Source: Rhynochetos jubatus
Taxonomy: Eukaryota > Chordata > Aves > Eurypygiformes > Rhynochetidae
Direction of reading: 5' to 3'
Length of the DNA: 64,000 nt
Assembly: GCA_027574665.1 (NCBI GenBank)
Contig: CM050658.1
Location: 21,960,317-22,024,316 of the forward strand
Positions within the stretch are counted from its first letter, which is position 1. The number at the start of each line of letters is the position of its first letter. Shown here piece after piece: positions 40,001 through 52,347 of this stretch. A model generated the notes under the pieces. That model saw only the letters and a list, made by a program, of their open reading frames with translations, searched no databases and was not told the DNA's origin. The position numbers were made by a program, and so were the translations under genes.

Positions 40001-43000
40001 CACATTAAATTGAATGTTGCCTGGATTTTTCTTGAGGGTATTTTGACTATATTCATTACAGCATTTTCTCTTCCTAAAAAATTGACAGAATGAGTTAAAA
40101 CATTGAAAAATCCAACTTGACGTTGCAGTGTTGTGAACTCTGTTTGAATTGTGCAAATTCCTGAAACACTCTCCACAGATCCCATAATGTCTGCAATTAT
40201 AAATATTACTTCTTAGGTACTGGAATAAATCTTCAAGATGAAGTAAGTTGATGCTTAGACTTTTGATTCTGGTGAACACTTACGTACATTTTGGTCATGA
40301 TTTTAATAATTCTATTTGAAAAGTCTTATTTGGGTCATTTGGATGTTCCTAGGTACTGTGATAAGCCACTACAGTCTGTTGGGGTTGTACGTCTATCTGT
40401 CCCAAATTCAAATTTATATGCTGTCCAAAAAACCACTATTCTGCTGCTGAAACTGAACATGTGTTGACTCTAACTTTGTGTGAGAAAAAAAATCTCCTTA
40501 CCTTGTATGTGTAGGTCAGCATAAAGCATAGCATTTTGGTTTTGTCTCAATAAATTATCTTACTTTATTTCCGTGTTGCTTGTTTCTTTTCACTGTTTCT
40601 GAAAAAAGGAAGCACTAATTAAATAAGCACCGAATGTGTATCAAAGAGAATTGTTTCCAGGGACATTTCTTCATCTTTATGTTGTAAGAATAATTATAAC
40701 GAATTTGATTTGTAATTACTGCCAGAGCAACCCGTCTGAGCCTAGTCAACATACAGGAGGTAAAAAATATGGTAGGATAAGTCTGGGCTTCCACTGGAGA
40801 GAAAAATTCTGTTCCTACTTGCCTAGTGTTAAATATAGAGCTTTCTCTCGTGCTGCCCCCCCGCCCCATTTTGCTTCCTCCCCCCACTCCCATAGCCATA
40901 AGCACTTTGTCATGTTGACACTGGCAATCGAACTGTCTTGCTTTGAGTAAGAAAGAACTACTTTTATCATTTCTAATATGCAGCCTAGGGCCAAAACAGA
41001 CAAAGCAATTTTAAAGGACTAGGTTCAGAAGGAGGCTGGAATTCCCATTGTACAGCCCTTGGGAACAGGACTTCAGTAACCAGCTCTGAAGCAGTTATTT
41101 ATCATAATGACAACTGTTGGTCTCGCCATACTTAGTCAGCTGAGTTCCACGCTGTTTGATGGTAACTAGCTCCTTGTCATCAATCCTTAAAAAACAAAAA
41201 TGGTTTGTTATGATCAAAGCTGCCAGGAGACACCTATATTGTTTAATCTGGTTCTTAAACTTCAGAAATAGTATTATTCCATATTTCTTGGGCTGGATCA
41301 TTGTGTGGACACTTCCAAAGAATAACCTAATTCTTCAAGCAAAAGCAACATCAGTACTGAAACCTACTTGCTATCAGGGCATATCTTTGTGCCCATGTCC
41401 AGGGGTTTCTCTTTTATTAAGTCCCGTGGGACTTACCCTACAGGTCATGTCTGCTTTTCCAGTGTTTTACCTATGTGTTGTCTTAAGGAATTTCTTTTTT
41501 CTGGCACCTCTTTGTCCTTTATATTGTCAGTCACCCTGTTTTTTGATGTCTACCCATTCATTCATCTTGTGACCTAAATTTCAGCTTGTCTTAGAATAAT
41601 CTTAGTCTATATCTATCTTCTTTTGAACTCTAATCATCGCTGCTGTCAGCTTTCTGATGCCTTTATTTACTGCAGAATGCATCCAGCCTGCAGCGATATT
41701 AGAACCCCAGTTAATACCTTTTTCATCTTTGTTTCCATGAAACACTTCTAATAAACCTCCTTTAACACATTTTTTCATAGAGCCATCACCAATAATCAGA
41801 CAACATAAATATGTTTATTCTTCAATCTCATTGCTGCTTGATTTCATCAGTTTAGGTGCTGCCCTTTCTTGAGATGCCTTTTTGGTATGGATTATACATC
41901 AAGGGGACACCTTTTTCTCAAAGTAACAAAGGTTACCTTTATTAATGTAAGGATAACATACTGTATGAGTCAGGGGACACAGCTAGGTCACCTCTGCTAC
42001 ACTGTCCTGCTCACCGAATGTTCTTGGAGTCCAGTTCACAAGCATTCACAAGAATGCAATAATTATCCCATTCTAATCCCCCACTGTATTTTAATAAACC
42101 TTAACTAACTGCATAATTTTCCCTAAGTTTTTATGGTACTTCTAATCTTTGTGCATGAACTTTTATAATTGGAATAACTTGGAACTTGTTCTGCTTTTTG
42201 AATGTTTTGTTGGCTTTTGACTTCTTGTCTTGTTAGCAGCAATGCCATAATGTAAATACGTGATGTGCCTGCCCAGCTTTGTACTGGGTTTCCATATGAA
42301 TTTCATTTTTCCTTGGTGTGGGAAAAGTACTAGTCTAGAGACAAATCCCTTTTTGATTGGCTGCTCTAAATAAAGCAAACAGCGATTGTTTCTAAACTAA
42401 TATCACTGATGTTATCATTGCCCAGATTAGAACTTGACTGCAGCTTGGAGACATCAAGGGAGATACATCATTCCTTTTCTTGAACCTGATATTTTGGGGT
42501 TTTTTCCTTGTGAAAACCAAATCCTACTCAGTTATTTAATGGGACGTGAAAGCTAGACCAAGTTTTCTGTTCTGAAGGGCTGGAATTTAAAATCGATTTA
42601 TTATTTCTTTAATTTCTTTTTATTTATTACTTAATTATTTGTTAAAATAGATGTAAATTACTTAAGCTGCTACCTGATATTGTGCCTTTCTCACCTGCAA
42701 GGCTGAAGATTCTCCAGAGTGCAAAATTAAGCTGAAGGGACAGTATGTACTTGCATACAAATACATTTCCGCGTGGTTCCACACTGCCCCTTCTCTGCAC
42801 ACAACAGGACCCATTTACCTCTGGGCTCTGTGAGCCATACCATACCCCAGATGAGACAGAGAGATCCAAACACAGGAGTATTTGTACGCCAATTTGTATA
42901 ATATTTTGCTGGTTGTCGTGGCTTTTAACACATTCTTGTGGCGCAGGGTTGACCCACGTGGAAAAGGTGATCATGAAGCTGCTCTCTATAGAGCTGGCCC

Positions 43001-45291
43001 TTCACGTACCATATCATAATCGGTGTATGGATGCGCCTTGAAACGCTGTTCCTTCCAGTAATGCGGTGTAGGTAAAAGGGAGGGTATGTGTTGAAAACCG
43101 AGGTACCTCTGCCGAAGCAGGAAAACAACGTTTGGTGTTTATAGAGCACAAAACTGCACTTGCTCCTTGCGTAGTTCATATGCGTGGGATCCACCCCAGT
43201 GCTGTTTCTAAATATGGTTTTGTGTCATGCAACCTGTTCTGTAGGTGAATGGCTTTTGGCTGTTGTGGAAGATGGATTGATGGACTTGCTAGACTATCTT
43301 GGAAAGGATTCTGTGTTACCCACCCCATCCTTTTGAAATGAAGAAACCAATTTGAATTCATCTACCAATTTCAGCAGCTGCCTGTTCTGCATGCGGTGCT
43401 GTGCTTCCCTATGTGTTTACAATATATTATTGCTATCTTCAGTGGGCACTGAAACTTTGAATGTGCTTGTTTTGAAATTTCACTGAGGCATATTTAGACT
43501 CTTACAAAATCCCTCCCAGACATTAGTGTAAGTGTCTTGGCACCGCGTGTCTACTGGGACTCTGAGATTGTTTCTTTGATTGCTCATTCGTGTGCTTCTA
43601 TTATGACTTGTCTGTTAGGCAGGTAAGGCCAACCTGAGTGATGGTGTCTGTGTGTGTGGTGTTCTGGCTGGAGGAGAGTGGTTTAAAACCAGACTTAGGG
43701 AACTGATTGACCTGTGTGGAAACAGACCACGCAGATGTGTTGTAATATCCTTCCCACTTAGCAGACATGACTAAACAGACTTTGTCTGCTCTCAACAATT
43801 AAGCTGCTTGCCAGTGTGTGCAGGGCCCCATGCAAGTTCCAGCTTGTTCCCAACTGGTAGAGGAGTTTTTCGATTTGCGCAACAGTATTTCAGCTGTTCG
43901 TGTTCTCTTCGTTTTAGGGTTTACTCAAGGACTTCAACTTTTCAAGGAACACCTTAGTCTTTGCATAAATAAAAATGCTTCCAGTCCTTGGATTTTTCTA
44001 GTTTTTCTAATTCCTTGGGAGCAGTACTTACATACCCAAAAAAGCAAACCTTGGTTTATATGAAAACAAAGTAGGAAAAGCCAATGATGTTTATTCATGA
44101 CCACAACAGTTTTCCTGTCATCGTGACTCAGAAAGAATCTGAGAATCGCTGCTCACAATTCTGCTTTAATGTGGAGGCTCTCGAGTGATGTCCCCAGGAT
44201 GCAAATGGAACCGAGGGCGCATGCTGTGTAACTGATGTCAGGGAACTTTCTGGTAGAATTAAATATTAAGGCAAGGAACAGAGAAGTCCCTAATGTCAGG
44301 AGGGCAACAATAAAAGCTCTGAGAAAAACAAGATTAGGTTTATCATGCTGAATAGTGTGATCTCTGTGGGTTCAGGGGTAAGTTATTATAGGGGCATGAT
44401 TGGACTGTCTGGTGCCTCTGAAGGTGTGGCTTCCAGTGGGAGAAGATTGTGCTGTCCTGGAAGTGGTTGAAGAGTCATTTATCTGCAGAGGTAGCCTGAC
44501 GAGCCAGATACAGATAGTCTTTTCTCTAAAGCAGACCTGTTTCCTCTACGCTTCCTACTCTCATCTCTGTCTCATGTCTATTTGGTAATTAGAGAAATTT
44601 TCTTCAGCCTAGTGAGTTTAAAGTATTGAATGCTCTTCAAAGAAACCACCATAGCAAATGAAGTATACAGATCTAAACCTGAGATATGATTGTTAATGTT
44701 GGATGGGGTTTTTTAAGCCCTCAGTATTGTTGGTGAACGTTTTCATTGGTGAAATTTTAATTGAGCTGTTTTACTACAAAGACAAAGGAATACAAAAGTT
44801 TCCATGAGCAGCTACTTCCTTACATCACTGAAGTCACCCAGAGCAACAATATTTAGATATCAGATTAGCAGGAAATGACTACATCAGACGGCAGCAGCTA
44901 ATCATTTAGTCTCTCAGAACCCTTTTGAACTAGAAAACAGATCCATGCCTTTCAAAATAAGAATTATAAAGCATGCATTTTAAATAAGTATAGATTGTTT
45001 AGTATTAAAATAAGTAGACAGTGTTAGGTTAAGATTTTGCTACCTTGGTTTTTTAGCTGGAAATGGAACTGCACCATGATGCATGCTGAGCAGCACATGA
45101 AAAAGAAATGCCATCCCCTCTTTCCCTTGGCAATCCCCACCAACAAATAAGCCTTTAAAGTAACTAAGATTCAGTTACGATGCTAAACCCATTAGAGGAT
45201 ATAATTGTTCATGAAGAACATATCTAAGTCATCTGAGTAACATAATAATGTTGATACAACTTAAACTATAACTACCAGTTAGTCAATATGG

Positions 45292-45503
45292 TACAGAATC
45301 ATGGAAAATTGACACTGGAAGGAGTTCCAGAGGTCATCTTGTCCAGCTTCCTCCGCAGTGCAGGGCTGAATCTGCGGGCAGCTTGTCCCAGTGCCTAACC
45401 ACTGTCACTTGACCATTTCCCCTTATGTCCAGAGAGCATTTCTCTTGTTGCAACTTGTGCCCATTGCCTTCTCTTCGTTCTGTACGTGCTCCTCCAAGGA
45501 ATC
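45292..45503 (-). mobile_element. CR1 3'-end fragment, antisense, old
   Basis: The fragment begins TACAGAATCATGGAAAATTG and contains AGGTCATCTTGTCCAGCTTC and a CTTGTGCCCATTGCC segment, the reverse complement of a CR1 3' UTR. It ends around AAGGAATCTG. Divergence is high, so this is an ancient copy. Confidence 0.85.
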
Positions 45504-48500
45504 TGTTATCTGATTCCATGGTTGATGATTATTTGCTGGAACAGCAAGAGGAAATACTTTACTAAGAAGTTACCGAAGTATGTAACTTGGTGAATTTTAT
45601 ATCTATTTCCTCCCTGCATTTCTTGGTAAATCTTTATTTTTAGTGCTAAAAGCTAGTTCAAATCAAAGTTGAGCAAAATACATTTAAAAAATATATTTTC
45701 ATAAAAGCTTTTCTTCTGTACTTCACTGTTGCATTCAGTAACCGGAGTTACTGAATTGATATTTTGTCTTAGAGAAGGTAGGAAGTGCTTTTTAAAAGAA
45801 AATTGTTCATTTAGGTGAAATATATGTGACTAGGAAGATTTTACCTCTTTCTTGAGAGCTTGCCTTACGTGGAGTGCACTGACAGGGCACTGATTTATAA
45901 AAATCACAATTCTAAACGAATTTATTTTCTCAGTTGTAGCTGTGTATATCTGGAATAATTTATAAAGGTTGGCTATGCCAAGTTTTGTTGACTACATAGT
46001 CTTATCAGTTGAATAAACAGCTTATGACTTTGAAGATGAAGGAAACTTTGCTTCATCTTTACAATGAATCTAGACCGTGGGTCATTATATTAAATGTTGT
46101 GCAGAGAGGCAATGAAGAGAATAGTTACTGCTTTGAATATCCTGGTTTAATTTCCCCAAAAATTGCTGTCTTTAGTAGTTTGAAGCTGTCCTCACAAATT
46201 CTACTTAAACAGCAAAATCTTATTGTAGCCCATCCCTTGTTTCTTTGATTCCTGAATGTGATCAGTTTAGGTTTGAGACATATCAAAGAACAACTTATCA
46301 ATCATTGTCATAAAATTTTGGTTGAGGATTTATCCCCTGTGGATAGGTCAGTGTGGGAGAAAGCCCCATAGAAACTGATAAAATAGATGAGTGGGGGACG
46401 GAAGCTTTCCTTACTGACAGAATGACGTGGTGTCTCTAACCTGAGACAGGAGCTGACTTGGGCTATACGGAGAAATAACGTACAGTTCAAGACAAAGAGT
46501 CTGGGGGATGTGGGAGGATGTATTGCCAGCACACACAGACATGAACAGATTTGTAGTTGGAACAACAGACCTAAATGATAAATCTCTGGTTTGAATGGGA
46601 TTGATGCAATCAGCATAACTCTCAGATGAGAGAGAAAACTGGGGGAATTTAATGTGTACAGTGATGTGGGCTTTAACGAGGACCTCTGGACAAACAGGGC
46701 AATGTTAAAAATATTTATGGTATAGTTTAAAATTGTCTTGATGTGTATCTCAAAGAAAAGCAGAATCTAATATCCAGGATGGTTTGAATTACTGAGAGGA
46801 AAAAAAAAAAAAGAGGAGGATTTCAAAAGCAGAAACGACTGGTGCTTAGCTAACACTTCCCCGCTTACAGTTAGGAGGAAACCAAACTTCATTTATGAAA
46901 CTCCTTTTCTCTGATGTTGGTAGTTTGGTAGTGTCTTAAACCACAACCTGCGTATGAGATGACTCTAACTCCGATTTAGCTCCTTAGAAAATATTTCCTG
47001 TTACCCATAATAAAAAACCAAAATGAGGAAAAGCATCCATCTCTGATGTGGAGGAAATCAAAACCTCGGATCTTGGTTACAAGAGCAGGTTTTTTGTGCT
47101 GCTGTGAGGAGAAAGAACTGTTTGAATAGAATTGTAATTCATTTGTTCGTCACGCTAGAAGAGAAATACTGAAACTACAGAAGAGCTTTTAAATCGGTTT
47201 TGTGATGAAGTAGCAGGTATTCAAAAGGTTAACCCGAGATATGGTCAGCTTTGTAGAAAATACAGAATGGGGTCACTATTCTGAGCTCCCTCTGAGGATG
47301 CTTCGGAAGAATCCGGGAAAGCCATACCTGGTGCTCATGGGTTTGGTGTGTGTGTGAGGGAGGTTGGGTTGGGTTTATTTTGTTGTTGTTGCTGTTTTAA
47401 GTCTTCTCCTTTACACAGCAGGTGAACTCAGCACTGGCATTTTGTGGGAATATTCCATCCAGCCAAAAAACGTTATGGAAAGTTTTGTGTTGTCAGAAGG
47501 GCTAAGAATGAGATGATTATATATGGAGTTGCAATCCAGAACGCAGCCTGTTAGTGAGCACTGTGCAGCAAAAGCATACCGGTTGGCACAAGACCAGATC
47601 CATGTTTCAGGATTACATGTTGCCAAAGCAAAGTGACGATCCAAGTACTTCTCGTAAGGCGCTGCTGTTGAATACAATGATTTGCCTTGCTCAGACCCCC
47701 ATTGTAGTTATTCAGGTTGATCTTGTGTTTCACAAACACAGACCCAAACATTTAAACTAACATTATCAGAGTGCTTGACACCTTTTTCCCCCCAGTTTAT
47801 GAAGAGGAGTTGTAAACAACTCAATGTTTCAATTACTTATAGAGTACATTTTGTGTTTTGGTTTATACCACGTCTTCAGTTTTACCCTACGCAATAGATA
47901 TAATCACCTTTTTTGGTTAATTTCTGTTTATTTCCCGTTCTGTAAGGAATCTCTAAGTCTGAATGAAATATAAGCTTTATAAATTGAATAAAAGTTAAGG
48001 ATTTTATTCACTACTGAAAAGTAAACCATTTTTTGAAGTGTACTGTGACCCTAAGTATTTATAAATGAAAGGTGTCACTCACAGCATATTGTCAAACTGC
48101 TGCTTGAGCCTGCTTCTCCTGGCACAGAAGGGCAAGGGCAGCCAGTGGAATGGGAGCACTGCTTTCTGCTCCACTGCCTTGCTGTGGGGGTACGTCTCAG
48201 CTGTGTGCTGTTGTAGCCTGGCATTGCTTGGCCTCTGCAACCTGCTGGGAATCACAGCATGAGAGGATATCCCTGTAGGCCCTGCCGTATCTGACAATTT
48301 TCTGTTTGAATTAAAACACTTAACAACTGTGCAGAACAACCTCACAGGTGTATCCCAGCTCTTTCTTTGGGGAGGGGAGGAGGTGGTGAAGTAAACTAAA
48401 AAAAAAGAGGGATATTTAAGGGAATGTAGATTTAGTGCTGAAAAGAAGTGAAGGTATGTTTGCATAGTGCAGGAGATCTGTTGCTTGTTTTAAGACAAAT

Positions 48501-48980
48501 TTTAGGGAAAATTCTTTGAACAGCCCTGGTTTATATTCCCATTTTGAAAACATACTCACTGTATCTGCTGCCCTGCAATCAGACTTTTAGAAGTAGCTTC
48601 TCACTCTGTTGTTCACAGTTGGATTAACGTGTTCTTTCTGTGGTCCCTGTTGATCCCATAAACTCAGTGTAATTGCAATCATATAATAGGCAAAAAGATC
48701 AAAGTCATCTCGACTGGGGGAGAAAGGGCCTTCTGAGCCAAAACAAGCTGTTTGGCTTGTAAGCAATTGGAAGCCTTTACTACAGCACATCTGCAACGTA
48801 CTCCGTGTTGCAGAGCTCCACAGCGGGCCACGCTGCGTACTTCATGTTAGCGTGATACTACAGAAACGCTGTAACAGCGCCTTGCTAAGCGCGACTAGGC
48901 TGAATAGGATCGTAACAAAGATTGTTTTCTACCAGACAGATTACATTGGAGGGGCTGTGTTTATCTCTCTTCTCTTTCAG
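45504..48980. other. Non-coding sequence
   Basis: Mostly AT-rich with a purine tract (A14 then GAGGAGGA) at 46800-46820. CpG frequency rises from about 48790 toward the candidate exon at 48981. No gene is supported before that exon. Confidence 0.5.
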
Positions 48981-49189
48981 AGTACCGGGTTGCGTATTGT
49001 GATTGCGTATCGTGAAGTGCAACGGAATGGGTTTGGTTTTGAATGGGTGAACAATTTGCTGCGCTCAAAGAAACAAATGGCTTGGCATGGTCATGCCATC
49101 TCCCAACAGTTTCGTGCCATCAGGCCGAGATAAAGGTTCGCGTGCTGTCAGGACCCTGGGACAACATTGCTTTCTTATTGCGTTCCGGG
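48981..49189 (+). CDS. Candidate cassette or alternative exon (209 nt), unconfirmed
   Basis: A strong acceptor, TTATCTCTCTTCTCTTTCAG, ends at 48980, and a strong donor CCGGG|GTAAGA starts at 49190, giving an exon of 209 nt. If spliced from the phase-0 donor at 166, it reads STGLRIVIAYREVQRNGFG and about 31 more residues, then TAA at 49131-49133. That would supply an alternative 50-residue C-terminus. If entered in phase 1, it stops after about 11 codons. The segment is CpG-richer than its surroundings. It could be a real alternative exon, a poison exon, a non-coding RNA exon, or a chance pair of good sites. The residues are not recognised. No transcript evidence is available here. Confidence 0.35.
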
Positions 49190-51097
49190 GTAAGAGAGAC
49201 CAACAGGACAGCAAGCGGGTTTGCACTTTGTTAAAGCAGGTCTAGCAGGACAGAGAAAGAAAGGGGAAATGACAGAACTGAACAAGGAGATTCGGTAGCT
49301 AGGACACATGTCAGTATTCACTGTTAGTCCAACAGACGTTGAAACGATGGGGTCAGAAAATCAGAAGCGATTTTGAAAAGGGTTACAGAATCCAAAGTCA
49401 TGCAGGACCATCCTAGCACAAATGTGCACAAAGTACCATCAAAATTCTTGTTTGTTCAGTTGTTTCCACATCAGTGGAAGCATTATCATCAAAATAAATC
49501 TGATGCTTGTACAGGTTTTCAGCTGAATCTGGGTTGGACGTGTCGATTCAGAACTGTTCCCTGAGTCACGACAGAGGGGTTTAGGTGAACTTGAGGCTGC
49601 CTCTGTCACTTAGAAAATTGTGTGATGTATGGGCATAGAGAATACTCTGAGAGTGAGGCAGTGTGATTGTAGAGGTCTGCTACTGCTGATGCACCTTGTG
49701 CCTTTTCGTGTTAATTTTCTGCCCACTTGAAACAGTAGGGGTTTAGCAGAACTAAACCACAAACCTGATCTGCCTGTTGTAGCTCTAGAACATCTCTACC
49801 TTTAAATATTTTACTAGTTGTGCTATTATGCCAAGGCTTGCAATCGTCCGTGTAGTATTTATTTTTATCCTCTTTGATAAACATAATGGGAATCGTGACA
49901 TGTAAGATTTCAATACAAATGCATTTATCTTCACTAAGGTTTTGAGCTGTATAACATCAAATAAATCTGATTATTGCAGTATAATTTATACATTTAATAC
50001 TGGAAACCATCTTCCTGTATTCATTTAGTTTCAACTTGTGTCTTCAGAAATTACTTTAGTTTCCAACAGTATAAGGGCATTCTTTCTGCAGAAGAAGGGA
50101 AAGTTTTCCCTAACTTTTGATGCGTCCTCCACAAGATGGAAATGTTGTGCATTCACTGCACATATCTCCATGAAAGCAATGATGAGATCAGTGAGGTCAC
50201 TGGATAAATCAACATTTTAACACGTTAGTATTTTAACTGCTTTTCACGTTTTCTATCACTTGTGTGTTACAGTGCACTACCGGAAATATGTTTATATTAA
50301 AGATGTGTACAAAACAGGGATGTAAGGTGAGATAACTGCATGTGGGAAAGCTGCGTCAGTTTTTTCTGCCAAACATTATTTTCTGATAATGTGACTTGAG
50401 CTGGAAAGGATCCATATTATCAATTTCAGAATTATTTAGAATAATGCATATTCTGTTCGTCTTTGCCAGCTACACTTTGTGAAAACGGAGCATGGTTGAT
50501 TAAACAAGAGAATATGTTAGGCGTAGGGTTGAAACATGACTCATATCTGAGTTAGTGATCTTCCAATAATCCTTTTATTGTTATGCGATTCGCTGTCTCC
50601 TCTGAAAATGGTCTGTGCACTTTAATCCGTCAGTACAACTTCAAGAGTTCTGTGTGGTTTTTTTCCACTTGTAGAATTTTGGGGTTTTTTGAAAATAAGA
50701 GGGAGATTTTTCCAATTCTGAAAGGTCTTTGTAACATTTGGCGGCAGTCTCCTCTTGTGATATGACATGCTTTGCACGTATCAACTGTAGCTCCTTCTTC
50801 CACCCCAGATCTCTGTCTCCAGGAAGAGTGGTTCCACACACAGGCTGTCAGAACACCCATCCAGGAATGTGTCCCCTGGCTGAGCAGCCAACTACTGACA
50901 GTCTGAATTTCTTTTGAATATAAGGGTTATCTTTTTTATTAAGTGACCTCTACCTTTGTAGCTCAGCATCTTTGAAAGGATGTAAGCAGGTGAGTCTTTC
51001 GTTCTGGTCAGGAAGGTGTAGCTCTGTCAACCACGCAGAGATGCTACAAAGAAGCACTGTTATGGATATATGATGGGTATGGACCAATTTGACAAAT
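49190..51097. other. Non-coding sequence
   Basis: No exon, RNA gene or recognised repeat is seen between the candidate exon and the large CR1 copy. Confidence 0.55.
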
Positions 51098-52120
51098 ATC
51101 ATGGAAAGGTTTGGGTTAGAAGGAACGTTAAAGCCCATCTAGTTCTAATCCCCCTGCCATGGGCAGGGACACCCTCCACTAGCCCAGGTTGCTCCAGGCC
51201 TCATCCAGCCTGGCCTTGGACACTTCCAGGGATGGGGCATCCACAGCCTCTCTGGGCAACCTGTCCCAGTGCTCCCCACCCTTTCCATGAAGAATTTCTT
51301 CCTGGTGTCCAATCTAAATCTCCTCACTTTCAATTTAAACCCGTTACCCCTTGTCCTGTCACTACAGGCCCTTGAAAAAAGCCCCCCCCCCCCCCCGCTT
51401 CCCTGTAGGCCCCTTCAGGTACTGGAAGGTGCTATAAGGTCTCCCCAGAGCCTTCTCTTCTCCAGGCTGAACAAGCCCAACTCTCTCAGCCTGTCCCCAT
51501 AGCAGAGGTGCTGCAGCCCTCTGAGCATCTTTGTGGCCTCCTCTGGACTCGCTCCAACCAGTCGATATCCTCCCGATGGTGGGGGCCCCCAAGCTGGCCA
51601 CAGTACTCCAGGTGGGGTCTCAGGAGAGTAGAGGAGAGGGGGAGAATCCCTTCCCTCGACCTGCTGGCCACGCTTCTCTGGATATAGCCCAGGATCCGGT
51701 TGGCTTTCTGGGCTGCCAGCACACACTGCCGGCTCATGTTCAGCTTTTCATCCCCCAGTACCCCCAAGTCCTTCCCCTCAGGGCTGCTCTCGATCCATTC
51801 TCAGCCCAGCCTCTACTTGTGCCTGGGATTGCCCCAACCCAGGTGCAGGACGTTGCACTTGGCCTTGTTGAACTCCATGAGGTTGGCAGAGGCCCAGCTC
51901 TCCCGCCTGTCAAGGTCCCTCAGGATGGCATCTCTTCCCTCCAGCGTGTCGACCGCACCACACAGCTTGGTGTCATCGGCAAGCTCGCTGAGGGTGCACT
52001 CAATCCCACCGTCCACGTCGCTGACAAAGATGTTGAACAGCTCTGGTCCCAACCCCGACCCCTGAGGAACGCCGCTCGTCACTGGTCTGTGCTCAGACAT
52101 CGAGCCATTGACCACCACTC
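51098..52120 (-). mobile_element. CR1 retrotransposon, antisense, with part of ORF2 reverse transcriptase
   Basis: This is the largest repeat in the window, about 1.0 kb. From 52118 leftward the minus strand encodes the reverse-transcriptase region [20 protein letters not shown] and then SELADDTKL, in which ADD (51972-51980) carries the catalytic aspartates of the usual FADD box, here LADD. After two in-frame stops (51813-51815 and 51801-51803) the same frame resumes with [19 protein letters not shown] and LERVQRR. A frameshift near 51525 then moves the ending [18 protein letters not shown] to another frame. The 3' UTR runs left to the element's 3' end near 51098. The element is 5'-truncated within the reverse transcriptase, lacks the endonuclease and ORF1, and is dead. 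Its preservation is better than that of the other CR1 pieces here. Confidence 0.95.
51382..51396 (+). repeat. C15 homopolymer inside the CR1
   Basis: This run of 15 C (G on the element's sense strand) sits where CR1 normally has a shorter G-rich stretch, suggesting post-insertion slippage expansion. Confidence 0.9.
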
Positions 52121-52203
52121 AACAGCTTAAGATGATCTTTGTTTCAAGAGATTATTTCATCTTATATTTGAAGGTAAATTAAAATACTGGGGCAGGATTG
52201 TTA

Positions 52204-52347
52204 GAGAGGCTGTGAAATCTCAGAAATATTTAAAATTCAGCGGGACAAGACCCTGAGCAACCTGATCTGCTTGGCCCTGCTTGAGTGAAGGAATGGACAA
52301 AATGATCTCCAGAGGTATCCTCCAGTCGAGCTCAGCCTGTGATTCTG
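52204..52347 (+). mobile_element. CR1 3' terminus, sense
   Basis: GAGAGGCTGTGAAATCTC, then ACCCTGAGCAACCTGATCTG, TTGGCCCTGCTTGAGTG and ATGATCTCCAGAGGTATCC, ending CCTGTGATTCTG, is the terminal part of a CR1 element in the orientation opposite to its neighbour at 51098-52120, only 84 bases away. It has no coding content. Confidence 0.85.

Larger units (their letters stand above)
24006..45291. other. Long non-coding intronic stretch
   Basis: More than 21 kb was read on both strands without a supportable exon, RNA gene or recognised transposon. Individually noted inside it are the short tandem block at 33331-33413, T runs at 34093-34106 and 36988-37008, an A-rich run near 31181-31220 and G runs at 32719-32736. 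The minus-strand reading frame of 134 codons at 39875-40279 is about the length expected by chance in this much AT-rich DNA. Confidence 0.55.

Noticed and set aside
39875..40279. A 134-codon minus-strand open frame
   Set aside because: No family resemblance, low-complexity AT-driven composition, and one frame of this length is about what 64 kb of AT-rich DNA gives by chance.
48079..48465. A 128-codon minus-strand open frame
   Set aside because: No recognisable domain, and it is explained by locally higher GC content.
51531..52130. A 199-codon plus-strand open frame
   Set aside because: It is the antisense shadow of the minus-strand CR1. The minus strand carries the recognisable reverse-transcriptase sequence.
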